Of a stretch of DNA of 64,000 nucleotides, positions 1 to 10,990 are shown piece after piece. The stretch's first letter is position 1, and the number at the start of each line of letters is the position of its first letter. The translations under genes and the position numbers were made by a program. Source of the DNA: Erythrocercus mccallii (Eukaryota > Chordata > Aves > Passeriformes > Dicruridae); assembly GCA_013397435.1 (NCBI GenBank), contig VZRG01001556.1:21483-85482 (forward strand), given 5' to 3'. The notes under the pieces were generated by a model. That model had not been told where the DNA came from and ran no database searches. It worked only from the letters and a program-made list of their open reading frames with translations.

Positions 1-1499
1 AGCCCCGCCATGAGCCCCAGCTCATCCTTGCAGAGCCATTCCAGGGGATGCAGCTCAGTCCTGATGGGCAGGGATGCTCAGACACCTCCTGCTCTTCCCG
101 GCTCGCAGCGCTGCTGAGCAAAGTGCTCCACATCAGTTAATGTTAATATCAGGCTGGCAGCACAGAACCCTCTGTAGTGAGGGATCCCACGGCCACAATC
201 TGTTTGAAAAGCCATGCCTTTCTTACCCGTGACAGAAATCAGGAGTTGTAACAAAAATAATTTCCTTTTAAAAGGAACCCGGCATCAACGAAGGTGATTT
301 CCTGCAGACTTTCATTGTTTCCCTTGTGGATGAGGCAGCTTTGTCCTACTGTAACCACAAAATCTACACACATTCCGACAAGGTGATAACCCGCAGGATC
401 AAAATAAAGATGTTTTCAAACCTGCAGCCACTCAATGGGAGGTTTGCTACAGTCTTTTACATCACAGGATTCACAACACTGTTACTCTACATCCTCACAG
501 GCAAAACAAGTGGTTTTGTCGCATCTAAAATAGGAGCCAAACTTAATATTTGCTACCTGAAATACTGGATTTTCTTCTCCTGATTTCATAAGGAAGACAA
601 GGTCAACTCCACTCTCAAAAGATTTCACTTTTTTGACATTGTAACTGAAGAATTTGAGAGAGCAACTACTACATTTTTAAAGTTCATATGTAAAAGAGAT
701 GCAAAGCTAATACCACCAATTTATGATAATTTTAAAATAAAAAATTCCCCACTCCAAGCCTGAGTGACACAATAATTTTCTTCCCATGTGGTCAGAGGGT
801 CATTGTGGAAATTAATGTGGTAAATTAGGAACTCTCTTACTTTTTTTGTTATTACCACTTATTTAGCAGAGGAGGTAAATAAACAACAGAAACATAAAAA
901 AGAATGAGCCCAAAAAGAACAAATGCAAACTTCTACACTCAAGCCCATCCACTTTTTACAAGTGCAAAGTGAAAGACACAAACTGGTCCCTTTTACGAAT
1001 TGAAGAAGAAAATCTGAGATTAGAGAGGCTCAAAAGCAGAATATGAACCAGCAGTTTGATAAACCACATGGGGAACACAAACAGTAATTCAGCTCCAAGC
1101 CATGGGAGCGCCAAGACATCCCCGACTCCCTCAAACTGCACCGAGCTTTGGAAACCCCACTCCAGGTAAAAAAAGTTGACTCATTCCTGCAGTGAGAAAG
1201 ATCAAAGAATTAAACTTGGGAGGTGAGGCTGAAAGATCTGGGGCTGTGCAGACTGCAGGAGAGACGCTGAATAAAAAGAGAGAACAGCCTTCCAAGTGCA
1301 TCAAAGGCTGCTGGAGGCAGAGGAGGAATAAGCAGGGTTCCTGTGCTTATTTTAGGGAGGAGTGTGCAGTGTGTGTGCAGTGGGGACGAGCAGGGTTCCA
1401 GGTGTGCCAGGGCCAGGCATCCTGTGCCACATCCCTGCGGGAAAAGCAAGACCTGTGGTGTTAATGTCACTTCTCTGACTGCCTCCCTCCTCCGCCTTG
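1..1499. other. Unique non-coding sequence, no gene seen
   Basis: No open frame here resembles a known protein or has paired splice sites that I can recognise. Positions 600-760 and 840-930 are strongly AT-rich, while 1190-1500 is more GC-rich and purine-rich. No transposon could be recognised. Confidence 0.5.
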
Positions 1500-1610
1500 C
1501 CCTGCCTGTGAATTTGAATAAATTATCCACGCTGACCTGGCACGGGAGCATTAATGGGCCATTTACCACCTGAGCAATGCATTAATGGTTCATTAATGCC
1601 TGCCCTGCAG
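1500..1610. promoter_or_regulatory. Cluster of three ATTAATG homeodomain-type sites
   Basis: ATTAATG occurs at 1550-1556, 1581-1587 and 1592-1598, three times in under 50 bases, with flanks that hold no repeat. ATTA-core sites of this kind are bound by many homeodomain proteins. Close clustering is seen in some enhancers, but the motif is short, so the regulatory reading is an inference. Confidence 0.25.
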
Positions 1611-1690
1611 TGTTCTGCTCTTAGGACTCACCAGGTAGTTCATAGTTTTAAAAAGTTTGTTATTTTTATTTCTTGAAGCAGTCAAGACAC

Positions 1691-1769
1691 TTTATTTCCC
1701 TTATTTCCCTTTATTTATTTATTTATTTCCCTTTCCTTTATTTCCCTTTTTTTCCCCCCCCCTTCCTCT
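1691..1769. repeat. T-rich low-complexity tract
   Basis: Repeated TTTATTTCCC-like words with an inner TTTA run and a closing run of nine or more C. It is simple sequence with no coding content. Confidence 0.85.
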
Positions 1770-1775
1770 GAATAA

Positions 1776-2437
1776 ATCTTCAGGTTATAGGGGAATACCA
1801 ATCCAGCAAAAGAGAGTGAAAAGGAATTATTGTGTTATTCTCTGGGCAGGACCCTCCCAGCAGCAGGAATGTGCCAATCCCGCCACCTCACCTCTTCCCT
1901 CAGGAATGGGGCAGAGACTCACAGAAACCTCAGCTGAGATATTTCATGTCCTTTAATTAAGGAGATTGACCCCAAGAAAAGTTGAAATCAGACGAGGGCT
2001 CTCCCAGTTATCACATGGAGAACTGAGGATTCCCAGCACTTGGTACAAGTCCTCCAGGAGGTCAAAAAAATTACTCAGGAATTTGTATTGGGATTTGTCT
2101 TTGTGTGGAGGAGAAACTGGATGGGAAGTCCTTCCCAGTCCTGTTCTCAGTGAAAATGTTGCTTTTCAAACACAAGAAGCAGGATTTTTCCAGTGCTTGA
2201 ACCTACCAGAGGAATCAAGAATTGACAAAAAGTTATTATAGCAATATCAGAGATGACATCATTTTCCTCTTCTCACTTGTCTATACAAGTTTGGGAATGA
2301 AAAAAACCCAAAACCTCAGGGGTTTAATTCCATGGGAGAATTTGCTGTTCAATCAGAAATGTGTCTTTTGCCAAATGAATGCAGATGTTCATGCCAGGAC
2401 AGGAGCACTTTGTAATTGGAAAAATAGCTGAAAATAG
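1776..2437. other. Non-coding sequence, nothing recognised
   Basis: Mixed-composition sequence. The short open frames in it lack any recognisable domain. No repeat family was identified. Confidence 0.45.
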
Positions 2438-2454
2438 AAAAAAAAAAAAAAAAA
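2438..2454 (+). repeat. Poly(A) run of 17
   Basis: Seventeen uninterrupted A. The sequence before it does not resemble a processed transcript or a CR1 3' end, so I treat it as a mononucleotide repeat rather than a retroposon tail. Confidence 0.9.
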
Positions 2455-3249
2455 GGAAGTTCTTTCCTACCATGCCTTAAATTGTCTGTAATCCTTGAAA
2501 CAAAATCAATTGTATTCAGCTACAAGGAAGTTTTTTGCTGGATTACTTCTCAGTCTGCCAACAATAGCTGGGAATTTTTACAAAGGGAGCAATGTTTCCT
2601 AAAGATAATTAGCCCACTTTGATGTGCACCGAGGGTTTTTAGAAGAGGACAGCACCTGTCTGGTTTCTGATGCATTCACTGAACCTAAGAACAAAGTGCA
2701 AATAAAAGATACCAGAAACTTTCAGAGTGCGTTTGACACTGAGATCTGCTCAGCAAAAGAATTTCACTGAGACTGGGATGTTATCCTCTGGAATTCTCCC
2801 TTGATGATCGCTTGTGAGCCTTATTTCTCAGGAATAGGTGGGAATGTTGTAAATCACAGGTAAAGCCCCTGGAAGTTGGGTTTTTTAGCTGCTGGAAACA
2901 ATTCCAGGGGCTGCTGCAAAGTGCCCGTGTGTGTGACAGCAGCTCACTGAAGCATCAGGTCAGAGAGAAAACCAAGGACAGAAGAGCAATGAAACTCGAA
3001 TTCCAACAAGTTCCAACTTCACTCGTTGATCACAGCAGTTTGAGGCATAGGAAGTGTTAAAAATTCATATTATTGGCCTTTCATAAGTATTAAAACGGAT
3101 GCTATCTATATGTGTCATGTTAAAGTAGCTTTGCTATAAAGATACAGTTTTATTTCTGCTATTAATTTAACTTAGATGTTCTTTTTTGTGGTAATTGAGC
3201 TGCCTGCTTGGTTGGGATAATCCAGTGAACAATCTGTGATGAAGACCCC
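2455..3249. other. Non-coding sequence, nothing recognised
   Basis: AT-rich unique sequence, densest in A and T at 3050-3180. No gene, RNA or transposon was recognised. Confidence 0.45.
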
Positions 3250-3482
3250 TGCTACTGCTAGGGCAGCTATCGGCACCCGCCCCCTGCACAAAGCAGGGAC
3301 CAAACCCAAGCTGGAGGGATAAAAAGAGCAGACTAAAACCAAAGAAATGAGCACGCTCTACGAAGGCAGAGCCGAGGAGAGGCCATGCTAAACAGTTCTT
3401 GGAACGTGGAGACTACTTTGGGGAAAAGTTAAAATGTGCCTAATTGTTTATGGATACGCGATGGGCTGCTGCGATAGAGCAG
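3250..3482 (+). promoter_or_regulatory. Candidate promoter and non-coding first exon
   Basis: A GC-box-like CCCGCCCCC lies at 3276-3284 and a TATA-like ATAAAAAG at 3319-3326. A consensus splice donor, CAG followed by GTATGTAA, sits at 3482/3483. The block keeps several CpG dinucleotides, unusual for the neighbourhood. If the TATA-like site is used, transcription would start near 3350 and give a first exon of roughly 130 bases. The ATG at 3346 opens only 14 codons before a stop, so this exon would be non-coding or 5' UTR, for example of a long non-coding RNA. All three signals are common by chance and no second exon was identified, so this remains a candidate. Confidence 0.25.
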
Positions 3483-3490
3483 GTATGTAA

Positions 3491-6400
3491 AGGGTGTCTC
3501 TGAAACTGCTGAATGCCAAGCACCCAGCCCTTAACATTTGCTTTATCTCTGTCTCCTGTTGTCCTTTATTAAACTTTTCCATTTTACCAGGAGAGTGCAC
3601 TCTGGTTTTGACAGGAAACAACTCCCGAGTGCCAGTGCTGATGGACTGAGCCCAACTGGGGTCAGAGGTCACCTGAAGCAGGTGTGGCACACTCACACAC
3701 TGAGGAAACAACAGGTTTCTTTCCAAGAATTTCTGTGGCTCTGCTCAGGTATTTCTGGCAGAAGGAGCCAGACTCTGATGTAAATTGAAGCAAGCTCTTC
3801 CTAAGACCCTATCTAAATTTATTAAATCTAAATTTAATAACCCCAATGCAAGCTGCTCCTATGTGCCACTCCTCTGTAAGGCATTATTATTGAGCTGGGA
3901 GCCAAGCACTGTTTATTATTTTCCCAATTTTCAGCCACAACTCAGTCTCTTCCAACACGGCAGCTTCCCAGTGAGCCTGGCCTGCAGAATATGTGACTGT
4001 CCTTAGAAATAAAAAGCTCTGGTAATACAGGGAGAGGAGCAAGGCACGGGCTGTGCATTTCCAAAGGGGAATTGAACTGACCAAGGCTCAGCTTTTAGGC
4101 TGAGCTGAAGGAAATGGATGTGGCAATAATCCCGTGTTACCTATTGAACGGTAATTTCCCAGACATTCTTTGCTGAGTGTTTGAAAGGACAAAATTTGAA
4201 TTCTAATTTCCAGACAAGGCAAAGGCATTTATAACAATTGCCTTTGTGCAGTTGCTGGAGCCAGGCTCTGTGGAGGGGCACAGGACAATGCATCACGTAA
4301 GGAGTCAAAGATAAATGGAATAATCTGAGATCTACAACTCTAATTATGTACATCTCTCTATCCTAAAGGGGTTTATTTGGCCATAGTTGCTTTTAGAGCC
4401 ATTAAGGAAATGTTGCACTATATCTCTGTTAGTGTGGGGGCATGGGCAAAGGCTGCATTTATGCCTGAAGCTTATTTTTACATTGAATGAGCCCTAAAAT
4501 GGAATTCACATTCCGTTTGTTTCCATTATAGTGCTGTGATCATTACAAGTTATTATTTTTAAAAAATACCGATAATCACATTTCCGCATTAAAAGGGTGT
4601 GTAAGAAAGGAATGGAATCCGTATTAAAAATGTGAGTTAGGAAATATTTACAAAGGAGAAAGCAAAGAATAAATCTGCTATAAATGCATTATCCTCTTAG
4701 CAACACAAACCTCAGCCTAAGCTTTATTTTTGAATTCTGTGGGCTACAAACCCAAGATTTCCTCTGCTCCCACACTGAGACTGGGGCTCTGATTTCTCCA
4801 TCCTGGTGCAAAAAGTCAGGATTGGCTGGAAGGGTGGGAAGTACCAGGTCAGTGAGAGATGCAGAACATCACTGCAGCAGCTGGCTGGTGGCAGGAATGG
4901 TTGGAAAATATCGTCCCTGCTCTGAGCTGGAGCAGCCAGAGGAGTTCAGAGAGCTGAAACCAACAGTGCAAAGGCTGGGGTTAAAGTGATGCCCTCCTCC
5001 TGCAGGCAGAGCTCACAAGTGCACAGAATCCTGAATCTCCAAAGCGCTGCCTCTATCCAGGCTCCTGGGGTTGTGCCAGAGTGGGATCCCTGGACAAGGA
5101 TTCTTCTGAGGACAATTTGATTTACAGCAGCATGGCAGTGGGACAGAAACGAGAATTATCTTCTAAACCAACACCTTGCCTCAGCATTCTTAAATTTTCC
5201 AGGAGAGCATTTGCTCAGTCCCACCCTGAATCAAATGCTGTGGGGTTTGGAAAAGGGCACAGCAAAATTTTTACACAACAATTTGTGTTGTGAACACAAG
5301 TGAATCCTGTTGACCAGCAGGTGGGAATGGCTGTCCTGCTGTCACCCAGCACTGCAAGAGGCCGTGGCCATGGAGTTGTGAGCATCCAGAATCTCACATT
5401 TTGCTATAAAAGCTGCATGGCTTGGGCCCACACCATCTGACTGCTCACACCCCATTTTAATGGCAAGAGTCACACTATGACTAGAGACAGAAATGCAGGC
5501 TAAAAGAAGACGAATATGCAAACTGGATCGAAACTCATTTACTCCACAAGTTTTGAGGACAAATCAGAGATAAAGGGTGAGTTGCAAACAAGGTTGGTTC
5601 CACCAGAGATGTTCTGGCTACTGAAGAGATCAACTCTGCCTTTAACCAGGAAATCAAACAATATTTACTGTCTGCAACCTCAGGGCTCTCAGAAGAGGTC
5701 ACATCCAGCCACAAGAGAATTACCAAGAACAGCAATCAACAGAGATCTTTTGTTCCCTTAATCCTCAGGTCTAACTTTGTGTTCTCTGAGCTGCTTGGCC
5801 CTTCAAAGCAGGAGAGGTAATTGAATTTCAGTCATATCATGGTCTGACTCAAAATAACCCATAATGGCACTCATTTCAATATTGCACCACGCTGATTCTT
5901 ATTCTGGCTGTAGTGCCTGTTCTTTGCTGTAGAAATTTCCATATGCTCCTTGCCCTGAATTTCAAAGAATAACTTTGTCTAATGAAGCTGAGTATTGAGA
6001 TTTTCCCGTCCCGTGACTTATGGGTGCAATTTGAAAGGGGAGGGGGAAAGTAACAAGTAAACGAAAAGCACATCCAACACTGTGTGATGATAACCAGCCC
6101 TTGCAATTTGCTTAGCCAGAGCTTGTTCTTCACTCCCAGAGGCACCAGTCACTTTTATGACGAGATGACAGCTGAGGTTTATTCTCAAGACGGTGCAGAT
6201 TTCTCAGCTGACTAGCTCATGCCTGCGTATTTCAGGCCAGAGAGCAACACGAGCTGGGTTCTATTTTCCCTCTCGTGGCTCTTATCCCCTGCCATTCGTC
6301 GTGTGGATTTCCATTTCTCAGTCGCACCAATCAGCTCCAGTTTCTCCATTGATTCATTTTTATCTCCAGGCACTGTTCCCGTGCCCTCTTTCCCAGGCAG

Positions 6401-9400
6401 GAATCCCTGCACACCCCAAACCCTGTGTCCCTGAGCTGCCTGGGTTGTGGATCACAGATCTCTGCTCCTTCTCCTTCCCTCCCCAACTCCATCTTCACAA
6501 GGGGAGTCACTGCGAGTCACATCTCCCGTGCTACTCTGCAATTTGCTGCAGTGAGAGAGGTAATGGACGTGGGAGCACTATTAGTGACATTTATCAGTAA
6601 CAATTTATGTAACTGGAAGGGCAGAGCACTGCCTGCAGTTCAGAGGTTCAATTACCAGCTCTGCTGCTGCTCTGCAGAGTTACTGTGGCCCCTCTGGCTG
6701 CCATCTGGTATTTTCATTTTCCACGTGGAAGTGGGCAAACCTGGCTGCTCTGTGACATCCTTAAAGCCCGTGGATCTTGTGTACCTAGATAGAAGTCTCT
6801 ACTATTTTTAAACGTGCTTATAAACACCTGGCAGGGAGGTATTCTGTCAGTTCAGTAGAAGAGGATCCATTTCTGAGTCCCTGGCTTTGAAGCATCATCT
6901 CCACAGCACTGCTGAGCAACTTTTAATTGGTTGTTGCAGGACAGGAATGATGGTAAGAATAGAATTGAAATTTGTTCTACCCACCTCCTTTTCCAGGGCC
7001 ATCAAACCAGCACTGCTCCCCTCCACTGCTCTTGCTTAGGAAAATAAATCTGAATTAAGTGTGCAGCCCACATCTGCACTGACAGGTCAAAACCTCAGAA
7101 CACTTGGATAAACACCAGCCAAGCCAGATGGAACATTCAGTTAGCAAGGAGACTGCCTTGAAAAGCTGGATTAAAACTCAAATCACCAGGGCTGTTTTCA
7201 GGGTTGATAAAATCATCCTCGAGCGTCGCTGCTGCATTTGGCTGTGTCAGTTATTACTGTCAGCATGGGCTTCAGAAACTTCAGGGTCCCAAAAAGGAAG
7301 AGGAGATTGAATCCTCTCCAGAAGTTCTTCTTCACTGATTAAAATCTCTGCAAGCTTCCCCCACAGCTCGTACTGGGAACATCTCTGCCTTTGAAATCAT
7401 CCTCATCTAGGAGTGGCCATTATTTAGGTAATTTTAGCAACAAAATCCAGACTCTGTGTTACACTTACAATGCCACTTGTGAGACTTAAGACCATCACTA
7501 CATCCTGCAGGTCCAGGATCCAGTTTAGGAATGAAAAACCTCTCAAATCTGAGCATTTCCCGGTAGATCTTTTACTTTGTCAGATGAGAATATGGTTTTC
7601 AAGTTACACAAGTCACTGAGTATATTTATTCATTCATTCCTCAAAATCTTCCTTTTGTAACCTGACCGTGTGTAAATTTTATTTTGCCTTCTCAAGTTTA
7701 TCTTGGAAACAAAGGGACAATTACCAGGAAACAAAGAAACAATTTAATAAAGTAATGGAACAGTTTCCAAAATCCCCTCCAACAACTGGAATTGAGGTCA
7801 AGCCCTGAGGACCATCCTGTGCTCTTGCCTGTTAAAGGGGTGAAGGATGAGGTGAATCCTCCTGGAGAAAAAGGTTTTGATGTCCTAAGTCAGCAGCTGG
7901 GCAGGTGGAAGCTCAGCAAATTTTCTCATGGATTTTTACTTGCACCCATGTGACAAATCCATGGATGTGCAATGGTTTTAGTGGAGTGTCTTGAACTTCT
8001 CACAATTCCTTCAACTCTCCTTACAAAGGAATGGCACTCAGGCAAGAACAAGTTAGCCAAAGAATTCCAATTGTACATGAAATACTGCTGTGGTGTTTGA
8101 TGGGGGTGACAAAGCTGAGTTTTCTCAACATCTTTTCAGCTTTTTACAAACCCAAATTCTCAGTTAACCACAGAGGAACTGGAAACCTCCCTGCTGAACA
8201 AATAGAACTCGAATCTGCAGGTGGCTGGTAATATTTCCTCTCTCTCAGCTTCCTCCTTGCTCTATTTTCCTCCTGAACAAGAGCAAACCAAACCCTGGGC
8301 TCCTTTAATCCATTTGAGCAGCACTGCACTCATCTGTGCAGGCAGCTGCCTGCCCACCCCTCTGCCTGCAGGAGACAGAAATACATAGAGAGAAATACAG
8401 AATTTCTCCTTTTTTCCAGTGTTCTTGGCCTATTTAATCAAAATCCACCCTTGCTGCCAACTGTCAGCAGAGTCAGGGCTGGTAAATGTTGCAGTTCAAC
8501 ACACACTAATGCTGTGTGTTGCCTTAAAATGGTTACAACTTTCCTCTCCACCAAAACTGAGAATTTTTTGTGTGTGTGTGAGGAGCACCTTTCCTAATGT
8601 TCAGTTTTAGTTGAGTTTTGACCCAGTCTGGCTGTTTAAGCTGGGGGTGGAGCATTTGTGTTTTGTGTGAAGGGGTTGGAGAATGAATCTATTGAATTTT
8701 CCCTGATGTTTTTCTGAGATTCAGAAAATTTGAGCAGCGTCTCAACATTCTGCATTGCTGTTTTTCCACAGAGCTGGGGAGTGTAAACAGCAATGCAACA
8801 GAGAAGATATGAATGCAGGCTTGTCAGGGGTTGTCAGGAAACCTTTTACTGGAAAAAAATCCTCATAATCCAAGTCCATCCTCCCTCAGATGTGAAAACA
8901 GCTGCGTGCAAACAACTTAACTTGAAGTATCATAGAAAGGAGAAAAGAAAATAATCAGAAATTTTCTAAACAAGACAGGAAAGTTCATTCTCCCTTTCCT
9001 GAAAGACAGCAATCCTCTCAGATTCACATGCAGCATTTCAGAGGTAAAACCTCTTTAGTGCATCTTTGTGAGCAAACCCTTGGTCACAAAAAACCAAAAC
9101 AAAAACCCTTTGGGTCCACAAAAACGTGGACCATGGGAGGTGTGGGGGCATCTGCAGAGGGAAATCCTTAAACTCATCTCCAGCACCAGAACTGCCTTTA
9201 AATGGTGCCAGCAGGGGATGGGTGGGCATGGTCCCATAAATACCTCCTGCAGGAGGGTTGGGAAGATCCCATAAACTCCTGCAGAAGGAATTGTGCTCTC
9301 ATCTGTTACTAACTCCAAAAGAAATGATCCAGCCACTTCCCAGGGAATGAGAGCACAAAAAATCCCCGAGGAGAGCAAAACTGGCACCCAAACCTTGGGG

Positions 9401-9645
9401 ATGGAGGCTCAAATGTCTGAATGCAAGTGGAGACAAACAGTTCTGTTCTGAAGGACAAAAAGCAAAGCTCTTGGAACTAAACAAGAGGGGAAAGTGTAAC
9501 TTAAGGGCTTCTTGCAATTACCAGCAGAGAATATCAAAAGGCAGGGAGTCAAAAGCAGGGCTGCCCCTTCCTAAAGGCCCAGCAGCCCTTTCATCCGCTC
9601 TTCATTATTCTGGAAGGTTTTGGGCAGGTCTAAACCTGACAGGAT
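3491..9645. other. Unique non-coding sequence, no gene seen
   Basis: About 6 kb without a recognisable exon, RNA gene or interspersed repeat. AT-rich blocks at 4480-4700 and 5820-6010 could be conserved non-coding sequence but carry no diagnostic motif. A short (TG)6 run lies at 8569-8580. Open frames on both strands stay below about 135 codons and look like chance. Confidence 0.45.
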
Positions 9646-9680
9646 AATTTTATTTTATTTTTTTTTTTAAATAATAAAAT
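9646..9680. repeat. A/T-only low-complexity tract
   Basis: TTTTA repeats, a run of ten or more T, then AAATAATAAAA. Simple sequence. Confidence 0.8.
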
Positions 9681-10875
9681 CAGAATCTGTGCTCTGGAAT
9701 GAGTCACCAGCTGTCCATTAGCACTGAGGCAGGAGTCAGAGGGGATGATGCAGGTTGGGATAATGCATCCTGAAATATCTCTGCAGGGGCCACCCCTGGA
9801 GGTCACCTCCAGGCTGACAACGGGGGCTCAGCTCAGGAAATTCAACCCCAGCTTTGGCTGCAAAGGTTTCAAGTATTTAGGCTGATTTTGCCAGTATTTC
9901 ACGGCGGGTTAACACAGGTTTTAAACTGAAGTTTAACACTAAGGCATTCGAGGGGGCAGGAAAGCATCAGTTTGTCACAGCCTGGAAGGGAACTCCCCAT
10001 ATTCCAACCAAAAGGACCTGGAAAAATATCCTGTCTGCTTTTAGGGTGAACTTATGTCAATCAGAACAGAACTGAAGGCACAGGACGAAGTATTCAAGTG
10101 TGAGCAACAGCTGGGGAAAACTGCACAGCAGCTGCCAGTATCAATAATTTATTATTAATTGCTTCCACAGCCATTGCTGAGGCAGTCGTGCCAAGGAGCT
10201 GTGCAGCAGGATCAGAGTTACGGGGCAGGGAAGGGTGGGCACCTCTGGCCCACAATTCCCCCAATATTTGTGTATTCCTGTGCGTGCAGCTGCTCTCCAG
10301 ACACAAAACACAACCAACCAGCCACAAAAGCAGCAAAAAAGACAAACAAATCCAGGAATTTGTCCGCCACGAGGCAGGAAGGCAGAAATGGAGGGGAATG
10401 CATGCTAAGCATAAATCCTTTGCAGCAGTTGTACAGATGGATGCAGTTTCTCATCCAAACAAAATGGGGCTTTGGAAAGCTCTCTGCTCGAAGCTGTGGG
10501 GGCTGAATGCACTTCTGTTTTGATATTTTGTTATCAATTAATTTGACTGAACTTCCTGGGCAAGTTATTAAGTCCCCATGCCACTTCCTCATTATCTGTA
10601 AAATAGGGCTAACAGTATCAGCCCCAGGACTTCACAAAGGAGATCAAGGATTATATGGAACGACGAATAATTCCCAAATCCTGCTGGAAAATTGCATGCC
10701 AACTTCTCCCTCTTATCTGGAAACCTCCAACCTCCCTTCTGCATCATTCAAAGGAGACTTATTCCAACACATTATTTTATAAAAACAAACCAGACAGTAA
10801 GCACTTCAGATAATGGTTTGCCTCCAATCCTAGCTCCACTGCCATTCTCCCCCCGTTTCCTAAAAGGAATCTGGT
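9681..10875. other. Non-coding sequence, nothing recognised
   Basis: Mixed sequence with overlapping open frames of 80-125 codons on both strands at 10094-10592. None shows a domain, and their overlap on both strands argues for chance. Confidence 0.45.
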
Positions 10876-10879
10876 TTTG

Positions 10880-10990
10880 AAGGTGACCTGCATTACCGCA
10901 GTGTTAATAAAAATGCACTGGGTGTAATCAGTTATTATTTTATCTCTGAGCATATTCAGTGCCTCAAAATGCGTAAGCATTCCCAAAGGG
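10880..10990. promoter_or_regulatory. Possible conserved non-coding element
   Basis: A block of about 110 bases that retains CpG (ACCGCAG, ATGCGTAAG) in an AT-rich setting, with AATAAAAATGCA and a GTAATCAGTTATTATTTTATC stretch typical of homeodomain-rich elements. Conservation cannot be tested here. Confidence 0.25.

Noticed and set aside
2438..2454. Poly(A) runs (also 16525, 38648) as tails of retrocopied genes
   Set aside because: The sequence upstream does not resemble any transcript, and no flanking duplication was visible.
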